44,756 nucleotides of DNA from Rhizobium oryziradicis. GTDB taxonomy: Bacteria; Pseudomonadota; Alphaproteobacteria; Rhizobiales; Rhizobiaceae. Below are positions 7,929-16,432 of this stretch, one piece after another (positions within the stretch are counted from its first letter, which is position 1; each line of letters starts with the position of its first letter). The position numbers and the translations under genes were made by a program. The notes under the pieces were generated by a model. The model was not told the DNA's origin and searched no databases. It was given only the letters and a program-made list of their open reading frames with translations. The stretch is taken from assembly GCF_001939045.1 (NCBI RefSeq), contig NZ_MKIM01000016.1, forward strand, positions 1 through 44,756, written 5' to 3'.

Positions 7929-8939
7929 ATGAAGCCGTCTGACATCCGCCGCCTTCCGACGATTGATCTCACTATCACCACCATGGGCCTTGGTTGTGCG
8001 CAGATGGGCAATCTTTATCGGCTGACCAGCTATGACGAATGCAAAACCGCCTTTGATGCTGCGTGGGAGCGTGGCATTCGCTATTTTGACACGGCACCCC
8101 ATTATGGCCATAGCCGCGCAGAGCTGCGGCTGGGCACCATGCTGACAGATAAGCCACGCAAGGATTATGTGGTCAGCACCAAGGTGGGACGACTGATGCA
8201 GCCAGATGCGAACATTGGCGATGAAGCCAACGGTTTTATCAATCCCCTGCCCTTTCAAGGCGTTTATGATTATAGCTTTGATGGCATTTTCCGCTCGTTT
8301 GAAGACAGCCAGAAGCGGCTTGGGGTGATTGATCCTGATATTCTCTACATCCACGATATTGGCACGGTCACCCATGGCGATAAAAACGCCCATTACTGGG
8401 CGCAGTTGACGACAGGTGGCGGGTTCAAGGCCTTGAACAGCTTGAAAGAGCAAGGGGCCGTGAAAGCCATTGGCCTTGGCGTCAATGAGTGGGAAGTGGT
8501 GCGCGATGCCATGACGCAAACCCACATTGATGTGGCCATGCTGGCCGGGCGCTATACGCTGTTGGAACAGCAAAGCCTTAGCTTTATGAATGACTGTGCA
8601 AAGGTTGGTACGGCCATTGTGATTGCGGGTGCCTTTAACTCCGGCATTTTGGCCGGCAATCGTAAATTCAACTATACCGATGCACCGGCAGAGTTATTGA
8701 CCCGCGTGGAAGCGCTGCAAAAAGTCTGTGATGATATGGGCGTAACCCTGCAAGCCGCCGCCTTGCAGTTTCCGCTGGCCCATCCGGCTGCGGTGTCGGT
8801 GGTGTCGGGTGCGCGCAATGGCGGGCAGATCTCATCCAATGCCGATTGGCTGGAAGAAAGCATTGCGGATGAGTTTTGGCATGCACTGAAGGCGCAAGCA
8901 CTGATTGATCCTGAAGCACCGCTGCCATTGGCTGGATGA
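7929..8939 (+). CDS. Aldo/keto reductase, probable L-fucose 1-dehydrogenase
   Basis: This 336-residue aldo-keto reductase probably oxidises L-fucose (or the related D-threo-aldose configuration) at C1 to the fuconolactone. The catalytic tetrad is visible: Asp54, Tyr59 (FDTAPHYG), Lys85 (VSTKVG) and His142 (LYIHDIG). The late SVVSGARNGGQISSN segment is the cofactor-binding loop of this family. I chose the ATG at 7929, which follows AAGGA at 7914-7918; an in-frame TTG codon at 7899 lies inside the terminator and is unlikely. The lactonase gene starts six bases after its stop. Similar proteins are annotated D-threo-aldose or galactose 1-dehydrogenase, and context favours fucose. Confidence 0.82.
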   Translation: MKPSDIRRLPTIDLTITTMGLGCAQMGNLYRLTSYDECKTAFDAAWERGIRYFDTAPHYGHSRAELRLGTMLTDKPRKDYVVSTKVGRLMQPDANIGDEANGFINPLPFQGVYDYSFDGIFRSFEDSQKRLGVIDPDILYIHDIGTVTHGDKNAHYWAQLTTGGGFKALNSLKEQGAVKAIGLGVNEWEVVRDAMTQTHIDVAMLAGRYTLLEQQSLSFMNDCAKVGTAIVIAGAFNSGILAGNRKFNYTDAPAELLTRVEALQKVCDDMGVTLQAAALQFPLAHPAAVSVVSGARNGGQISSNADWLEESIADEFWHALKAQALIDPEAPLPLAG

Positions 8940-8945
8940 TAAACC

Positions 8946-9758
8946 ATGCGAATTGATGCGCATCAGCATTTTTGGCACTTGAAAGATCGCAAGGGTGAGT
9001 GGCCACCCGCCGAGCTTGCAGCGATCTATCGTGATTTCACGCCCGACGATTTGTTGCCGTTGTTGAAGGAAGCAAACATGGATGGCACCATTTTGGTGCA
9101 AACCATGGAAAGGGCAGAAGACACGGCATTCATGCTGGCTCTGGCATCTGAGCACGATTTTATCAAAGGTGTCGTTGGCTGGGTCGATCTCAGCGCATCG
9201 GATGCGCGTGAGCAGATTGCTCGGTTGGCCGCCAATCCTATGATAAAAGGTCTGCGACCCATGCTCCAGAGCATGCCGGACGATGATTGGATTGCCAAGC
9301 CTTCCCTTGATCAGGCGATTGCCACGATGATTGCGCTTGATCTGGCCTTTGATGCTTTGGTGATGCCATGGCAGTTGCGAGGGCTTTTGCAGCGCGTTGA
9401 GCGCTCGCCCGATTTGCGCGTGGTGATTGATCACGGCGCGAAACCCGAAATCGCGCAAGGCCGGTTTATAAATTGGCAAAAGGATATGGCAAGGCTTGCC
9501 GCTTACCCACATGTTCACTGCAAGCTGTCTGGTCTTTTAACCGAAGCGGGTGCACAAAAGCCGGAGGCTCTGCGCCCCTATATCGAGACAATTCTTGAGC
9601 TTTTTGGCCCGGATCGTGTTCTCTGGGGCAGCGATTGGCCAGTGGTGCGCCTCGCTGGCGATTATATGCGCTGGCTTTCGCAGTGTGAAGAAATTGTTTT
9701 GAGAGAACACCATGAGCACGTGTTTGGTGGCAATGCAGCCCGATTTTACAGGATATGA
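8946..9758 (+). CDS. Amidohydrolase-family lactonase, probable L-fuconolactonase
   Basis: This 270-residue TIM-barrel hydrolase of the amidohydrolase-2 family would open L-fuconolactone to L-fuconate. It begins MRIDAHQHFW with the HxH metal motif (His6, His8), and has VIDHGAKP near residue 160 and the barrel-closing GSDWPV motif near residue 225. That motif order and length match L-fuconolactonase and L-rhamnono-lactonase. It lies between the aldose dehydrogenase and mutarotase genes, exactly the enzymes acting before it, and its stop overlaps the next start (ATGA). Rhamnonolactonase is the main alternative, but the dehydratase residues and overall set favour fucose. Confidence 0.85.
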   Translation: MRIDAHQHFWHLKDRKGEWPPAELAAIYRDFTPDDLLPLLKEANMDGTILVQTMERAEDTAFMLALASEHDFIKGVVGWVDLSASDAREQIARLAANPMIKGLRPMLQSMPDDDWIAKPSLDQAIATMIALDLAFDALVMPWQLRGLLQRVERSPDLRVVIDHGAKPEIAQGRFINWQKDMARLAAYPHVHCKLSGLLTEAGAQKPEALRPYIETILELFGPDRVLWGSDWPVVRLAGDYMRWLSQCEEIVLREHHEHVFGGNAARFYRI

Positions 9759-10090
9759 TGATGCAACGTATGGGAATGGTGATTGGCGTCAAGCCGGATA
9801 TGGTGGACACTTATAAGCGGCTGCATGCTGCCGTGTGGCCGGAAATTCTGGCGCTTCTTGCAGACTGTAACATCGCCAATTATACGATTTTTCTGCGCGA
9901 GCCTGAAAATCTGCTGTTTGGCTATTATGAATATCACGGCAGTGACTATGAAGCCGATATGGCCAAGATGGCGGCCAACCCTAAAAATCAGGAGTGGTGG
10001 TCTTTTTGCATTCCGTGCCAGGCACCGCTGGACACCCGACAACAGGGTGAGTGGTGGGCGATGATGGAGCCGGTTTTCCATATGGATTGA
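9755..10090 (+). CDS. L-rhamnose/L-fucose mutarotase-family protein
   Basis: This 111-residue protein of the RhaM (DUF718) family interconverts the anomers of a 6-deoxyhexose and would supply the form used by the dehydrogenase. Family marks are the early RMGMVIGVKPDMVDTYKRLHAAVWPE stretch with its conserved His, the NYTIFL strand, the LFGYYEY segment and the double Trp (QEWW and EWWAMM) near the end. The start overlaps the lactonase stop by four bases. Two further in-frame ATGs follow at once (MMMQR), so the exact start is uncertain by one or two residues. The members I know act on rhamnose or fucose; fucose is preferred here. Confidence 0.85.
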   Translation: MMMQRMGMVIGVKPDMVDTYKRLHAAVWPEILALLADCNIANYTIFLREPENLLFGYYEYHGSDYEADMAKMAANPKNQEWWSFCIPCQAPLDTRQQGEWWAMMEPVFHMD

Positions 10091-10159
10091 GGCGCTGTCG
10101 CGGTTTATATCTGTTCGTTGCGTGTGGAAATTTACCCAACGGTGACGAAAGAAGACAGT

Positions 10160-10936
10160 ATGCCAGTCTTTGCTGCCAATCTGACAATGATGTTCAACGA
10201 ATGGTCGTTTCTGGATCGGTTTGATGCGGCGGCTGATGCAGGCTTTTCCGCCGTTGAGTATTTGTTTCCCTATGGGGAAAAGTCGGAAGCCATCGCCGAT
10301 CGGCTGACGCGCAATGGATTGACGCAAGCGCTGTTCAACCTGCCGCCCGGCGATTGGCAGGCTGGCGAGCGCGGCATGGCAGCCCTTGCCTTGCGCTTTG
10401 ATGATCTGGCAGCGTCGATTGCCAAGGGACTGGATTATGCGCAAGCCGTGGGTGCAAAGCGTTTGCATTTGATGGCGGGACTTGCAGACCCCAATGATCC
10501 GGTTGCACAAAAGGCCTATCACCGCTCTGTTGTTTACGCGGCAGAAAAGCTTTCCGAGTGCGGGATTGCGCTTTTGCTGGAGCCGATTAATCCGCGCAAT
10601 ATGCCGGGGTATTTCCTTAACAATGTCGATAGGGCAGCGGACTTTATCCAAGGCCTTGGTTTGAGCAATGTTAAATTACAATTTGACATTTACCACTGCC
10701 AAATCATCCACGGCGATGTCGCCACCCGCTTGCGCCAGCTTATCCCCATGACAGGCCATGTGCAGATTGCCAGCGTGCCATCACGCCATGAGCCCGATGG
10801 TGAAGAGTTGAACTATCCCTATCTGTTTAACCTGCTGGACGAGCTTGATTATCAGGGCTTTGTCGGCTGTGAATATATCCCGAGTGGCCATACGCTGGAT
10901 GGTTTGGGCTGGTTTAAGCCATTTGCACGGCGTTGA
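10160..10936 (+). CDS. Hydroxypyruvate isomerase-like TIM-barrel protein (Hyi/OtnI family)
   Basis: This 258-residue protein has the Hyi-family beginning [14 protein letters not shown], the [11 protein letters not shown] strand, [16 protein letters not shown] with the metal-binding Glu, [10 protein letters not shown] with Asp and His, and the terminal GCEYIP segment with Glu. These are the metal ligands of hydroxypyruvate and 2-oxo-tetronate isomerases. I chose the ATG at 10160 because it gives the family's normal N-terminus; a TTG start at 10118 would add 14 atypical residues. The ribosome site is weak (GAAAGAAG). It follows the mutarotase by 69 bases and ends the right-going arm, overlapping the convergent ATPase gene by 23 bases. 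Its role in fucose use is not obvious, since no partner kinase or semialdehyde reductase lies nearby. Confidence 0.75.
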   Translation: MPVFAANLTMMFNEWSFLDRFDAAADAGFSAVEYLFPYGEKSEAIADRLTRNGLTQALFNLPPGDWQAGERGMAALALRFDDLAASIAKGLDYAQAVGAKRLHLMAGLADPNDPVAQKAYHRSVVYAAEKLSECGIALLLEPINPRNMPGYFLNNVDRAADFIQGLGLSNVKLQFDIYHCQIIHGDVATRLRQLIPMTGHVQIASVPSRHEPDGEELNYPYLFNLLDELDYQGFVGCEYIPSGHTLDGLGWFKPFARR

Positions 10937-12011
10937 GCCGCAAAGATCGGCCGTCAGCATCAAACAGATGGCAGTTGGCGGGATCAACCTGCAAGCCAAT
11001 GGGTGTGCCCAAGGCAGTTTGGTCTGCACCGTCCGTTTGCACAACCAGGCTTGTATGAGGATCGAGATCGACGTGGAAAATTGTCAGACCACCCAGCCGT
11101 TCGGCCAGCACCGCCTGCCCTTTAAAAACACCGCTTTGGCCGATGCGCAAATGCTCTGGCCTTATGCCCAACGTGATGGTGGCACCCAACTCTAATCCTT
11201 CGGTCGCGCAGTCAATGGTCAGCGTATTGCCACCGGGCAGGATGACGCTCACATCCGTTGCACTGACCTTTGCAATCTCGACGGCAAGCATGTTCATTTT
11301 GGGTGAGCCGATAAAGCCCGCGACAAACATATTGGCGGGCTGATTGTAGAGATCAAGCGGTGAGCCGACCTGCTCAATGTGGCCGCCATTCAGCACCACG
11401 ATTTTATCGGCCATGGTCATGGCTTCAATCTGATCATGGGTCACATAGATCATTGTGGCATCCAGCGCTTTGTGAAGGCGCATCAATTCCAAGCGCATGT
11501 GAACCCTAAGTGCGGCATCGAGATTGGACAAAGGCTCATCAAACAAAAACACTTTTGGATTGCGCACAATGGCGCGGCCAATCGCCACCCGCTGGCGCTG
11601 GCCGCCGGAGAGATCCTTGGGCCTGCGATCGAGAAGATGCGACAGTTCCAGCACTTTGGCCGCCTCCTCCACCTTTCGTGCACGCTCAGCGGGGGCGATT
11701 CTGGCGATCTTGAGAGCAAATCCCATATTTTCGGCAACGGTCATGTGCGGATAGAGCGCATAGGACTGAAACACCATGGCAAGGCCGCGCTCAGACGGGT
11801 CAATGTCATTGGCCCGCTCCCCATCAATTAGCAGATCACCGCCGGTGATTTTCTCAAGCCCCGCAATCATCCGCAACAAGGTGGATTTTCCGCAGCCAGA
11901 AGGGCCAACGAAGACCACAAATTCGCGGTCCTCGACCTCAAGATCAATGCCCTTGATGACGTTAACAGCGCCATAGGCCTTGTGAACCTTTTGTAGCGTA
12001 AGATTAGCCAT
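10914..12011 (-). CDS. Carbohydrate ABC transporter ATP-binding protein, UgpC/MalK type
   Basis: This 365-residue ATPase should power the MalF/MalG-type permeases of the same operon. It has Walker [10 protein letters not shown], signature [14 protein letters not shown], Walker [14 protein letters not shown], a switch His (YVTHDQ), and a C-terminal TOBE/regulatory domain with the RPEHL motif. The ATG at 12011 has a GAGGAGG site embedded in the end of the ROK gene, which it overlaps by eight bases. It is the last of ten genes and lies more than 5 kb from its permeases. Its 3' end overlaps the Hyi-like gene on the other strand by 23 bases, so the two operons collide tail to tail without an obvious terminator. 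Confidence 0.9.
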   Translation of the reverse strand: MANLTLQKVHKAYGAVNVIKGIDLEVEDREFVVFVGPSGCGKSTLLRMIAGLEKITGGDLLIDGERANDIDPSERGLAMVFQSYALYPHMTVAENMGFALKIARIAPAERARKVEEAAKVLELSHLLDRRPKDLSGGQRQRVAIGRAIVRNPKVFLFDEPLSNLDAALRVHMRLELMRLHKALDATMIYVTHDQIEAMTMADKIVVLNGGHIEQVGSPLDLYNQPANMFVAGFIGSPKMNMLAVEIAKVSATDVSVILPGGNTLTIDCATEGLELGATITLGIRPEHLRIGQSGVFKGQAVLAERLGGLTIFHVDLDPHTSLVVQTDGADQTALGTPIGLQVDPANCHLFDADGRSLRLNAVQMA

Positions 12012-12978
12012 GAGAGGCCTCCTCTGAATGGATGTGGTTTTGAAAGACCAGACTGGCGGCCCCCACCAGGCCAGCGTGATGGCCAAGTTGGGCGGTCACA
12101 ACCGGCACATCGCGATATGCGGGCATGGCGCGCTCACGCATCGCGCTGGCAATTCCGGCTTGCAAAAGATCAAAGCCATGAGAAATGCCACCGCCCATGA
12201 CAATCATATCTGGCGAATACAGATGGAGCAGATTGGTAAAGCCAATGCCCAGCCACCGCGCTTCATCATCCAGCAGTTGTTTGGCCAGCGCATCGCCCTG
12301 GCGGGCGGCATCCACCACATTGCGCCCGCTGACATCGGCATTGGCAGACAGCGCGCGCATGGCTGAGCCATCAAACGGCTTTGTGCGCGCACTTGCCCGC
12401 CGACCAAGCGCTGTTCCAGAGGCCACCGCTTCAAAACAGCCAATGGCACCGCAAAAGCACCGTTCGCCCTCATGGGTAATGGTCATATGGCCAATTTCTG
12501 CCGCCAAACCGCGCCGCCCGTGCAGGATGCGCCCATCGGCAATCACACCGCCGCCAATGCCGGTGGACACCGTGACAAACACCATGGAATCGACGCCGCG
12601 ACCGGCACCAAAACGCCATTCGCCAAGCGCTGCGGCATTGGCATCGTTTTCCAGCCACACGGGTGCGGAAAACCGCTGGCCGATGATCTTGGCGAGCGGC
12701 ACATTATGCCAACCGCGCAAGGTTGGCGGTGCAATCACCATGCCCGCTTTGGGATCAAGCGGACCGGGTGCGGCAATGCCGATGCCCACGGGCACCTGCC
12801 CTGGATTTTGTCGCACGATCTCTTCCAGCAGGGAAAATATCTGGGCGATAATTGCCTCTGGGCCGTCCAGAGCGCGGGTCGGCTCAACGGCAAACGACAG
12901 AATGCTGCCTGCGCTGCTGACCATTGCGGCCCGCAGCTGAGTTCCTCCAAGATCAATGGCGAGGGCGGCGGCTGTCAC
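12004..12978 (-). CDS. ROK-family sugar kinase
   Basis: This 324-residue protein is a ROK (repressor/ORF/kinase) member without a DNA-binding domain, so it is a kinase. It shows the ATP motif DLGGT (residues 9-13), catalytic Asp112 in [12 protein letters not shown], the STGIGGGV phosphate loop, and the zinc site His164 (EIGH), Cys174, Cys176 and Cys181 in CFCGAIGC. The start is the GTG at 12978, overlapping the epimerase stop as GTGA; the upstream ATG at 13008 lies inside that gene and adds atypical residues. The sugar is unknown. The adjacent ribulose-phosphate-epimerase-like gene suggests a ketohexose or allulose-like substrate, as in the allose operon pairing AlsK with AlsE. Confidence 0.85.
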   Translation of the reverse strand: MTAAALAIDLGGTQLRAAMVSSAGSILSFAVEPTRALDGPEAIIAQIFSLLEEIVRQNPGQVPVGIGIAAPGPLDPKAGMVIAPPTLRGWHNVPLAKIIGQRFSAPVWLENDANAAALGEWRFGAGRGVDSMVFVTVSTGIGGGVIADGRILHGRRGLAAEIGHMTITHEGERCFCGAIGCFEAVASGTALGRRASARTKPFDGSAMRALSANADVSGRNVVDAARQGDALAKQLLDDEARWLGIGFTNLLHLYSPDMIVMGGGISHGFDLLQAGIASAMRERAMPAYRDVPVVTAQLGHHAGLVGAASLVFQNHIHSEEASHG

Positions 12979-13703
12979 TGAACCTTGCTCTCCAAGCCAT
13001 GCAGCCATTGGATGCGGCTGTTGAGGTCTTTATCACCAAAGGCCAGCGAGCCGAGCACGACGGTTTCAGCACCGGCTGCGCGCAACAGCGGCACCGTTTG
13101 CTCACGAATGCCGCCATCGGCTGCCAGGATAATGTCTGCTTCGCGCCCGGCCTGCCTCATCAGAGTGCGCGCTTCGATCAAGCGATCACAGGCTTTATCA
13201 GACAGGCTTTGCCCTTTTACACCAATCGATGTGCCAAGCAGCGTGACCATATCCACTTCGCTCAAAAACGGTTTAACCGCCTCCACCGGCGTTTCCAGCC
13301 GCAGCACAACGCCGGTCGCAGCCCCGAGCTGTTTGGCAAGCGCAATGGCGCGCAAACCCGCCTCACCATTTTCGGAGTGAACGCTGATCAAATCGGCCCC
13401 GGCCTCAATAAACTGGCGGGTTTGCTCTTCGACAATCTCAGCCTCGACCATGAGGTGAACGTGGATGGGCTTTTCGGTCAAAGCAGCAATGCGCGCGACA
13501 AAATCTGGAAAAAACAGAAATCCGGGGGTAAAGCGGGCATCGGCCACATCAATGTGATGGAGATCGACATACTGTTCAATCCGCTTCAAATCGCTTGCCA
13601 TATTGGCAAGATCGGCAGACCAGAGCGAAAATTCGCACAACAGCCTGTGGCGCGGCAGAGCCTTTACAATTGCTTGGCTTGATAAGGTGTTTGTGGAGGT
13701 CAT
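12975..13703 (-). CDS. Ribulose-phosphate 3-epimerase-like TIM-barrel protein
   Basis: This 242-residue protein has the fold pattern of ribulose-phosphate/allulose-6-phosphate 3-epimerases. The four metal ligands are kept: His50 and Asp52 (HHIDVAD), His83 (HVHLMVE) and Asp196 (AADGG). However, the family's DxMDG motif reads DVADA, and the usual TVxPGFGGQ phosphate loop is replaced by TLLGTSIGVKGQ, so substrate or chemistry may differ. The ATG at 13703 overlaps the hydrolase stop (ATGA) and has an AAAGGG site. It overlaps the ROK kinase start, implying that the two act in sequence. A ketose-6-phosphate 3-epimerase feeding fructose 6-phosphate is a reasonable inference but not shown. Confidence 0.7.
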   Translation of the reverse strand: MTSTNTLSSQAIVKALPRHRLLCEFSLWSADLANMASDLKRIEQYVDLHHIDVADARFTPGFLFFPDFVARIAALTEKPIHVHLMVEAEIVEEQTRQFIEAGADLISVHSENGEAGLRAIALAKQLGAATGVVLRLETPVEAVKPFLSEVDMVTLLGTSIGVKGQSLSDKACDRLIEARTLMRQAGREADIILAADGGIREQTVPLLRAAGAETVVLGSLAFGDKDLNSRIQWLHGLESKVQ

Positions 13704-14524
13704 AACTGGCCCTTTTCGCTGCAATGCATGGTGAGAAATTGGGTGATGGATTCTTGCGTCTGCGCAAAATGCAGGGCCTTGTCGGCTGCTTTCGCAGCCA
13801 CTTCGACAAACTGCGCATCAGGGAGGGTTGCGGCCAATTCAACCGCCGTGCTGAGTGGATGAATGGCATCCATCTGGTTGCCGACAATCAAAGTTGGAAT
13901 GGAAAGGGTCTCCGCCTCCGCTTTTGAAACGCCGGGGCCGTCAGACGCAATATCGGTCAAAACCTCGGCAAATGCGGTGGCGTCGTCGCGTTCAAAATAG
14001 CCCAGCAGGGAGGCGAGGTTGTCGGGCGCGTTTTGCTGCAAAGCCAATGCAATGCTGGAGGACGAAAACCGCTGTTTGGCTTCCTCGATCGGATAGGATT
14101 GCAACAAATCGGCAATCATGCGGATCGGCTGCATATTGGCAGGCTTTGCTTCAAACGACCACGCTGGCCGCACCAGCAGCAAAGCGCTGACACGGTCTTT
14201 GTGAAAATGGGCCAGATGTAGCGCAATGGCCGCCCCCATGGAAATGCCACCCGCAACAAAGCGCTCAATGCCCAGTTGATCAACGGCAGCCAGCACATCG
14301 TTTGCAAACATCGCAATCGAAAAAGGCCGCACGTCACCCAGCGTTGAGCCGCCGTGCCCCCGGCATTCCAGCGTGATGCGGCGCATGTTGAGAGTGTTGG
14401 GAAATGTTTGTGCCACTTGCGCAAAATCGCCGCCAAGCCCGTGTTGAAACACCACCGGCAAGCCCTGACCGGTTTCAACAAGGTTGAGCTTGGCACCAAG
14501 GCGCGTGAGAATGCTTTGCGCCAT
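13700..14524 (-). CDS. Alpha/beta hydrolase
   Basis: This 274-residue alpha/beta-hydrolase-fold protein has the oxyanion region FQHGLGGD (residues 27-33), the CRGHGGS loop and the nucleophile elbow GISMGAA with Ser95. An acid candidate is Asp in GNQMDAIHP, and the late histidine candidate is in KALHFAQ. It resembles the 3-oxoadipate enol-lactonase/esterase group, so in this operon it may hydrolyse a lactone or ester of an oxidised sugar. The ATG at 14524 overlaps the upstream stop (TGATG); a GTG one codon earlier is possible. It is embedded between a TIM-barrel isomerase and the epimerase-like gene. The substrate cannot be told from sequence. Confidence 0.78.
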   Translation of the reverse strand: MAQSILTRLGAKLNLVETGQGLPVVFQHGLGGDFAQVAQTFPNTLNMRRITLECRGHGGSTLGDVRPFSIAMFANDVLAAVDQLGIERFVAGGISMGAAIALHLAHFHKDRVSALLLVRPAWSFEAKPANMQPIRMIADLLQSYPIEEAKQRFSSSSIALALQQNAPDNLASLLGYFERDDATAFAEVLTDIASDGPGVSKAEAETLSIPTLIVGNQMDAIHPLSTAVELAATLPDAQFVEVAAKAADKALHFAQTQESITQFLTMHCSEKGQL

Positions 14525-15348
14525 CACGCCACCAATCCGTTTAAAAACCGGGCCACCTCTGGTGCTTCATCGGCGCTCAAGCCATGGGTTATCAAGGGGC
14601 CATCAAAGCCGGTGGCTTTCAGGCGCGCGATAAAGCACGGAAAATCAACCACGCCATGGCCCGCCGTTGCAAAGCGGCCATCTGCGTATCGATCCTTGGC
14701 ATGGGCCATGGTGATATGGCCGGCTGCGCGCTCAACCGCTTTGGTGACGATGTCTCTCGCCTCATCCACGGTTGCCGCTTCAAACAGATTGGCGGGGTCC
14801 AAAACGATCCGCAGGTGGTTTGAGCCCATCTCACTAATCAGCCGCATGGCATCGTCTGCTGAGGTGACAATATTGGCCTGCTCCGGCTCGATGCCGAGCG
14901 TTACACCAAAGTGCTCCGCAAGATCCAAGGCTTTTGCCATCTCACGCGCCATATCCGCCCAGGCGGAAGGGTCGCTATTGTCAGGATGATGCGCCCATTG
15001 ATCAGAAGCATGGCGCGTGCCGGTGCACAGCGTGACCAGCGGAATGGACAGGGCTGATGCGGTTTTGATAACCGTTTCCAATTGCTTGAGGCCGGTGTCA
15101 CGCACCCGTTGATCCGGGTGCGCCATGTTGTAGGTGCCGGACAAGGCCACAAGCGCAACGCCGCTGGCTTTGCTTGCCGTAAGGATCGCGGCGATCGTGC
15201 TTTGCGCAACCTCATCGGGCATGGATGGCAAGCCGCAGCAGGCAAGATTGAACTGGGTTGCATCATACCCGCTGGCGCGAACAGCGGTCAGCACGGCTAG
15301 TGGATCGGTGCCTGCAAAGGTCTTGGCAAAAATACCAACCTGCATCAT
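14524..15348 (-). CDS. Sugar phosphate isomerase/epimerase-family TIM-barrel protein (AP-endonuclease-2 fold)
   Basis: This 274-residue protein belongs to the xylose-isomerase-like TIM-barrel superfamily. It begins MMQVGIFAKTF, has VTLCTGTR, the LGIEPEQANIV strand with a metal-binding Glu, RIVLDPANLFE with Asp, ITMAHAKDR with His and Asp, and a final PLITHG strand. It is one of two such barrels in the operon, lying between the Gfo/Idh/MocA dehydrogenase and the alpha/beta hydrolase and overlapping the dehydrogenase stop by four bases (ATGA). In loci of this kind the barrels epimerise or isomerise keto-sugars or cleave keto-glycosides. The precise reaction here is unknown. Confidence 0.78.
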   Translation of the reverse strand: MMQVGIFAKTFAGTDPLAVLTAVRASGYDATQFNLACCGLPSMPDEVAQSTIAAILTASKASGVALVALSGTYNMAHPDQRVRDTGLKQLETVIKTASALSIPLVTLCTGTRHASDQWAHHPDNSDPSAWADMAREMAKALDLAEHFGVTLGIEPEQANIVTSADDAMRLISEMGSNHLRIVLDPANLFEAATVDEARDIVTKAVERAAGHITMAHAKDRYADGRFATAGHGVVDFPCFIARLKATGFDGPLITHGLSADEAPEVARFLNGLVA

Positions 15349-16421
15349 ACCGCTCCCGTTACCGAGGCAAGCTCAACGCGATTGCCGGTTTCCACCGAGC
15401 GGGCAATGGCAACCATGGCTCGGATGGAGGCGATGCCATCCTCCACATTGGCTCCGCGCATCGGCGCGCCGTTCAAAACCGTGTCGGCCAGACCTTCCAC
15501 TTGCCTGCGAAAGAAATGGCCATCGGCCCCCAACGGTCTGCGACTGGTGGCGTCTTTCTCAACGAAAATATCCACTTCGCTGGCGCGGAAATACCATGGG
15601 TTAAAGGTCTTGGCGGTGACGGAGCCATTTTCGCCATAGAGCTGAAAGCCCTCGTGCCAATCCATGCGCACGGCAACGGTGAGATCAAGATGGCCAAGCG
15701 CGCCATTGGCAAATTCGGTTTCTACAAACCAGCAGTAAGCCCCTGCCCGCTCCAGCAAACGTGCGCGCACGGCGACAATCTCGCCACAGAAAAAACGCGC
15801 TGTATCGACCAGATGCGAACCATGGGCCAGCATGAAATATTGCCGCAAATCGGCCTTGGGATTGCCGGATGGCTTTTTTGCAAGCTTGCTGGTAATCGGC
15901 AGCGGCTGCACAGCATCGGTATTGGTGTAACGATGGGTGGAATCGCAATACCACGCCTTCATTGCAAAAATCTGGCCGATGTCATCACGCACAAAATCGC
16001 GGGCGGCTTCCAACGCCGGATCAAAGCGCTTCATATGGCCAACTTGCAGCACCTTACCGGATCGCTTGACGGCGGCGGCCAGCATTTCGCCTTCTTCGAC
16101 TGAGACGCCGATTGGCTTTTCACACAGCACATGCTTGCCCGCATCCAAGGCCTTGATCGACATGGGGACGTGATAGGCATCGGAAGTGGCAATAATCACC
16201 GCTTCCAGTTCGGGATCGGCCAGCATGGCATCATAATCGCCAAACATTTTTTGTGGCTCATAGGTGGCCCCCATGCGCGCCAACAGGTCGGGTGCGGCAT
16301 CACAAATGGCGTAAAGATCGGCGTTGCGCGCTTTGGCGCAACTTTCCAGATGGGCAAATTGGGCAATGGGTCCGCAACCAAGCACGCCCATGCGCAAGCG
16401 GCGCTGTTCTTTCTCAATCAT
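15345..16421 (-). CDS. Gfo/Idh/MocA-family oxidoreductase (first of two)
   Basis: This 358-residue NAD(P)-dependent sugar dehydrogenase has a Rossmann start (MGVLGCGPIAQ, residues 11-21), the central CEKPIGV motif with the catalytic Lys, and the GSHLVDTARFF helix giving the usual His and Asp. This complete family set suggests it oxidises a ring hydroxyl of a sugar, glycoside or inositol-like substrate. I chose ATG 16421 because GAGGAG lies seven bases upstream; a start at 16436 would overlap the preceding gene and has no site. It is flanked by the two TIM-barrel isomerase genes, the arrangement seen where a keto-sugar is made and then rearranged. Substrate unknown. Confidence 0.83.
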   Translation of the reverse strand: MIEKEQRRLRMGVLGCGPIAQFAHLESCAKARNADLYAICDAAPDLLARMGATYEPQKMFGDYDAMLADPELEAVIIATSDAYHVPMSIKALDAGKHVLCEKPIGVSVEEGEMLAAAVKRSGKVLQVGHMKRFDPALEAARDFVRDDIGQIFAMKAWYCDSTHRYTNTDAVQPLPITSKLAKKPSGNPKADLRQYFMLAHGSHLVDTARFFCGEIVAVRARLLERAGAYCWFVETEFANGALGHLDLTVAVRMDWHEGFQLYGENGSVTAKTFNPWYFRASEVDIFVEKDATSRRPLGADGHFFRRQVEGLADTVLNGAPMRGANVEDGIASIRAMVAIARSVETGNRVELASVTGAV

Positions 16422-16432
16422 CAACTTGCTCC

